10,024 bases of DNA from assembly GCA_900175165.2 (NCBI GenBank), contig FWWN02000226.1, positions 1 through 10,024 of the forward strand. Direction: 5' to 3'. Below are positions 5,978 to 10,024 of the stretch, in pieces. The position numbers and the translations under genes are program-made. Position 1 is the stretch's first letter. The number at the start of each line of letters is the position of its first letter. The notes beneath the pieces were generated by a model. It saw only the letters and a program-made list of their open reading frames with translations. It was not told where the DNA came from and ran no database searches. Source of the DNA: Rhizomucor pusillus (Eukaryota > Mucoromycota > Mucoromycetes > Mucorales > Lichtheimiaceae).

Positions 5978-8208
5978 TTACAAGTCTGTAATGTAAAGAT
6001 GCAGCACCCTTGTCTCCTTTAGATCAAATGCAAGTGATACGTCCTCGTCGCAATGCATCGTGATGAGATCGCCATCTTCATCGCGATATTTGATGTATCC
6101 GAACCGTTTCAGCCTCAATTTTCGTTCAATGAGTGCTCTGAGATCATCGTAGTAAATGTTGCGAGGCACAAAGAACACATAGATGCCGTCGTTGCAGTGC
6201 AACTTGACCTTGACGGTGGATAGCAGCGGATCGCTTTCCACCACGCGTCGACTTGCATAGTACTTTGCAGATGCCTCGTGTGCGAGTGCTATGTTGGGGC
6301 TGCTCTGCGACCGACTTCTCCTTCCCACCGAGGACGTTGTCGTTGGCGTGCTACATGTGGTCGATAGGGAGGTCGGTGTTGTTGGCAGGGGAGTCTCAAA
6401 GGAACAACAAGGCGAGCTGGGTGTATACGGGTAAGAGTAGTACGATGACGACGATGTTGTACTGCTGTTGCTGCTTGTAGTACTGAGATTCAGTTTGTTC
6501 ATCGAGACGTATGACAAGAAAGTGGGAGATAATGGTTCTTCTTGATCGTTTGTTTGATGATGTGGTTCGATGATAAGCGGTGTCAATGGCTGCTGCTGCT
6601 GCTTCTTGTTGGATTTCTGCTGATGGATTAATTTTGACACTGTCGAGTCCCACTGCCGTAACTGCTCACAGTTCAGAAATTCTAGCGTGAATGAATCCAG
6701 ATCGAAACCTAGCTTGCTTGACGATGTAAAGAATATCCGCAGACAGGGCGTGCTGCTTGGTGTATCCTCTAAAAATATAATAATAATGATAGTAATTAGC
6801 CATCAATCGAAATACAGATTGCCCGTAGAATATGTCCTATGTACCATCGCCTTCCACATCCACTTGAGCAATATTTGATATATTGATAAGTCCAGCGAGC
6901 AAGATGGCTTGCAGTGATTTTTTCTTTGCCTTCTTTGGTACATCTTTGCACACCAGAAGCATCTTTTCGAACAGGTACACCTGGACCTGCCTTGGCGTGT
7001 CTGACTTGTGACGGACCATGACTCGGTCGTGAAGCATCAGTGCGCCGCATTGCTTGTCAACGTTGACGATACCTCTCCAGTCGACTACGCGCTCTCTAAG
7101 CTCTTGAACAATTTGCTGGTTCTCTTGCAACCGCCGAGTTTCGTTGACTTTGCTTGCTACGCGCTGGATAGCTGCCAGTCCATCGGCGAGACCGGTCACT
7201 GCCGGAGCTGACGATGATGTATTTTTAACGAGCTGTTGAACTAAAAGAGGGTATTTGCATACACGTTGAACAGGTTTGATCAGAAACGACTGGAGTTCGT
7301 ACGTCGGCTCGATGGTGCTCGATACTGCTTGCAGCTGCGGTGTCCAGCGAAGTACAGCTTCAAGCGCATCCGGTAAATGTGCACAGTACGGCTCGTAGAC
7401 GGAAAAGGCGTCCTCGAGATCAACAAATAACTTGCCCAGGCTATCGATATCTTTCTTCTCGTCGGCGTAGTATTCCAGGTGCAGCAGGAACCGTAGCTGG
7501 AAATCAATGAGCGCGTGGAGGTTGCCAAAGATGATGTGCAAGGTATCTAGAGATAGGCACGTTTGCAACTCCCGAGCGTATTCCTATATATACAACTTGG
7601 ATGTTTAATTATAAAGTAATAAATTTGTTAAGCTCTTTTTTCTTTCTACCTGCAGCGTTTCAAGATCTTGCACGTATTTGCGCTCGGTTTCAAGCAGCTC
7701 GCGCACCACCTTGTCTCCGACCGATAAATCGGTTGGAGGAGGTGGACGTAACTCGACGTATGAATCGACCGTACCCTCGTCCCTTAAACGGCAGAGGATT
7801 TTGTTGGCTGTGTATGTAGCCTGGTCGTCGCGGTTAGCACCGACTCATACTTGTTTTATGCATAGTCGTCATCACCTTGGCAAGCCCGTTTGCATTATCC
7901 TGGTACAACTCCGAAACCGTAAACAGCTCCTCGTCTCGCATGTGCAAATGCTGCCGGCAGGCTAAAAGAAATTTGTATACGAGCACTTTCTTGTTATCAT
8001 TATTGACATCGATGGGCGTTTCAGGTCTCAGAAGGTTGAATAAGTGGCAGAGAGCCGTTCCTTGGCGATAGATCTGCCAAAGCCGGGCAATGAATTCAGG
8101 TGCTGTTGTTGTTGTCCCCTCAGACCCACCGCCGCTGCCTGCAGTCGCAAAGTTGTGCAGAGCTGCATACACTGATTTGCATGACCAGTAAATATCCGCC
8201 TTGGCCAT
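5978..8208 (-). CDS. CDC24: Cdc42 guanine nucleotide exchange factor Cdc24
   Basis: Cdc24 activates the GTPase Cdc42 at sites of polarised growth and links to Bem1-type scaffolds. Exons are 8208-7876, 7820-7650, 7583-6845 and 6768-5978. Introns are 55 nt (gtgatg...accag, CTAAC branch), 66 nt (gtagaa...tatag) and 76 nt (gtacat...tttag, CTAAT branch). The product is 677 aa. Domains in order: CH-like (about 30-112; LWQIYRQGTALCHLFNLL); DH/RhoGEF (about 148-325; VVRELLETERKYVQDLETLQ, then SFLIKPVQR at 267-275); PH (about 335-460; QVYLFEKMLLVCKD to FLNCEQLRQWDSTV); a Gln/Ser/Thr-rich linker (QQQQ 471-474; Ser/Thr runs about 509-565); and a C-terminal PB1 (598-677) with the acidic OPCA motif KYRDEDGDLI...CDED (641-657). 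TGA-TAA directly before the ATG fixes this exon's frame limit. The protein begins almost at the CH domain, shorter than yeast (about 850 aa). Confidence 0.95.
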
Positions 8209-8279
8209 TTATCAGGCAAAGGTTATTTTGTTTTAAGAGCAAATAGAATGTAAGAAAAAGTTACAGGGCTGTGAATAGA

Positions 8280-8400
8280 AATATGAGAGAAGAAAAAGAA
8301 TTGCGTGCGGGAGAAAGAGGAGAAGAGGAAGAAGAAAAAAAAAAGAGAGAGAGAGAGCAGGTACATACATAAACAGAAACAAGGAGAAACGATCATCAGG
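8280..8400 (-). promoter_or_regulatory. Pyrimidine tract upstream of CDC24
   Basis: On the minus strand this is a long CT stretch including (CT)n at about 8342-8357 and a run of T. It ends about 70 bp before the CDC24 ATG. Like the ALE1 tract, it probably marks the promoter/5' UTR. No TATA box was seen. Confidence 0.5.
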
Positions 8401-8457
8401 TGCAGGGGGGAATAAAAACTAGGAACTGTACTTTCTCTCTCTCGCTCGGCAATTCAT

Positions 8458-8979
8458 TTATCGACTACCCAATATGACAAGCAATGCGCAGGACGAGCAT
8501 TGTTTCACCTGCCTACCATCATCCTTCCGTTGCCTTTTAGGGAGACATGCATTCCGAAAGGATAAAAGGGTTTTGTGTTTATTTATCATCCTTGTTGTGT
8601 GTTTTATGTTCCTGTTGTTAAAAAAAAGGGCACAAACGACTCCCAAGGTCGTATGCCTTGTCCACAATAGGAGCCGTCCCTCCTTCCCCATTGCAAGCTG
8701 TTTTGAAAGATCAATCTTACGAAACATCAACAGGTCTTGGCTCAACACTAACGTTTCGCCTCCTGATCTGACCAGTAAATCGCCCTCGCTATCGTAACCA
8801 ACGACATTGTTAATGCAAAGATCGAGATACGAAGCAGGGTTTCTCACATGGATTTTCTCTCTGCCTCTCTGCACCGGTGCATCACTTTGCATTTGCTGGC
8901 GTTTGTTCGAGCGGCAATTAAAGACATTTCGAATTTCGTCGCAGATGGAAAGATATTTGACTTGCGAAAACCGCTTTAT
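8458..8979 (-). pseudogene. Unassigned open frame running into the right TIR edge
   Basis: A minus-strand frame stays open for 173 codons from just after a TAA inside the TIR (8982-8980) to a stop at 8458. The first ATG is at 8892. The first ~110 codons read like real protein (YLSICDEIRNVFN, ASYLDLCINNVVGYDSEGD, GGETLVLSQDLLMF); the rest is less protein-like. A possible donor gtaag follows DLLMF. I recognise no family. A host gene or transposon gene whose 5' part is replaced by the repeat would explain the open frame up to the boundary; a chance frame is also possible. Confidence 0.3.
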
Positions 8980-10024
8980 TTACACGATTCATTTCTATCC
9001 TTTCTTTCTAATATATTAGCGCCGTTCAGTTCACGTCGAGCAATAACAAGGTAAAGCCAACGATATATCCAGGAACCACCACGAGGAGACGGCACCGCCA
9101 GTTCCCAAAAAGTAGGCGAGGTCCTACAGATATAATCTGTATCCTCTTTATAGCTGTTATTCTTGCGCAGAGGCATAAGATTGCTGGTGAAATAGGAGCG
9201 TAAAAGCTCAATTATCCGGTCTTGAGCACCTTAGACTGCCTGGATCTGCCTGGATTTACCTTGGACTGCTGCCTTGGAGGGCTTTTGAGAGTCTTGGGAA
9301 GCGGGTCTTGTAGTAGAAAGAAGCCTTAATCACTGGAAGCACATGATATACAGGAACGATACTCAGCGTTTACAATGAGGCCTTGGATGCCTTGAATGTC
9401 CTGAAGGCCCCAATAACGACTTGACCGACTTGCAAGGGCGAAACACCATGGGCCTGTTTCCTCGCCGCAGGGCTCTGACCCGGGTTTTTTAGTTACTACC
9501 TACCCCAAGCCAACAGGTCGATGGCTGCTCGAATGTGGGGCAAGAGGACAAAAAGGCCGGCACATCAAAAGCAACTCCACTTGGAACCCGAGCTGCTGGC
9601 CGAATGCGTCGGCACCAACCTGAAGACTTCACCGATGGCCTGCTTTCCTCCTGCAGGGCCTAGCCCGGTTCCTTTTTCTTCATACCCCTTTCATGCAATC
9701 GACATCACATCGAAAGAGCATGTTACTACAGCGGACGTGGGAAGGGCTAGAGGACAGGAAACCGGCACACCAAGCCCACTCCACTGCGAACCACGGCCGC
9801 CGCAATCTTTTCTCCCGCTAAGCTACAATGCTACCAAGATTTTTGTTCCTTGCTTTGCAGCTTACCCGGAGAAAGAGCAGGGGGTTGACGTGTACGGACC
9901 ACAAACATCTTTCCGTGCCGATTCCCAAGGTTGACCTCTTGCGAGGAAAAGAATGAGAAAACCCGAGGAAACATTCCAACGCGGGGCCCCGCGTTGTCTT
10001 CGCGTCGCAAATTCAAGTGACTGC
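8975..10024 (-). repeat. Right 1,050-bp terminal inverted repeat
   Basis: This is the inverted partner of bases 1-1050, so the palindrome lies at 9977-9996 and the TATA/dyad region at about 9125-9152. The inner edge reads, on the minus strand, a run ending in taaataaa; it is followed inward by gcggttttcgcaagtc, against cggctttcctcaagtc inside the left copy. The end coincides exactly with the window end, so no target-site duplication can be examined. No gene is supported inside it. Confidence 0.97.

Noticed and set aside
6253..6653. Open frames of 75 and 85 codons over the CDC24 linker
   Set aside because: Low-complexity shadows of the Gln/Ser/Thr-rich CDC24 linker in other frames.
8209..8457. 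A missed upstream CDC24 exon encoding a longer N-terminus
   Set aside because: The stretch is mostly C/T low complexity on the coding strand and TGA-TAA directly precedes the ATG; no convincing coding exon seen, though a distant exon cannot be excluded without transcripts.
1..10024. Linear plasmid or virus-like replicon with long TIRs
   Set aside because: Linear plasmids and Mavericks encode polymerases or related replication genes; here all recognisable genes are spliced housekeeping genes and no polymerase, integrase or capsid protein is present.

Overview
The window looks like nuclear DNA of a filamentous fungus, most likely an early-diverging lineage such as Mucoromycota (inference). The genes are densely packed. 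They carry short introns (55-76 nt) with GT-AG or GC-AG ends and, in several, fungal CTAAC/CTAAT branch sites. Five recognisable eukaryotic genes can be rebuilt by joining exons at these sites, and each rebuilt protein is full-length for its family. No bacterial, viral, rRNA, tRNA or CRISPR features were seen.

Layout: bases 1-1050 and 8975-10024 are inverted copies of one sequence with no difference in any stretch compared, so the window is bounded exactly by very long terminal inverted repeats (TIRs). The TIR holds a GC-rich 20-bp palindrome near its outer end, a degenerate direct repeat of about 200 bp, a 10-bp tandem duplication and a TATA/dyad region near its inner end. It has no recognisable gene. 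Between the TIRs lie, left to right: an unassigned open frame (1086-1358); GNA1 (+, 1718-2379), glucosamine-6-phosphate N-acetyltransferase; an ALE1/LPCAT-type MBOAT lysophospholipid acyltransferase (+, 2634-4219); DPM2 (-, 4606-4236), a dolichol-phosphate-mannose synthase subunit; an F-box/Cys-cluster/DUSP protein (+, 4758-5876); CDC24 (-, 8208-5978), a Cdc42 GEF with CH-DH-PH-PB1 domains; and an unassigned open frame (-, 8979-8458) that runs into the right TIR edge.

ALE1/DPM2 and F-box/CDC24 are convergent pairs. The ALE1/DPM2 stops are only 16 bp apart across a perfect A/T palindrome. DPM2 and the F-box gene diverge from a 151-bp intergenic region. The genes are not an operon and belong to different pathways (UDP-GlcNAc synthesis, phospholipid remodelling, dolichol mannosylation, ubiquitin-linked recognition, cell polarity), although several feed cell-wall growth.

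The main puzzle is why five apparently intact housekeeping genes sit between identical 1,050-bp inverted repeats with no transposase. A non-autonomous or foldback-like mobile unit, a host locus flanked by inverted repeat copies, and a contig ending in a collapsed repeat are all still possible from sequence alone.
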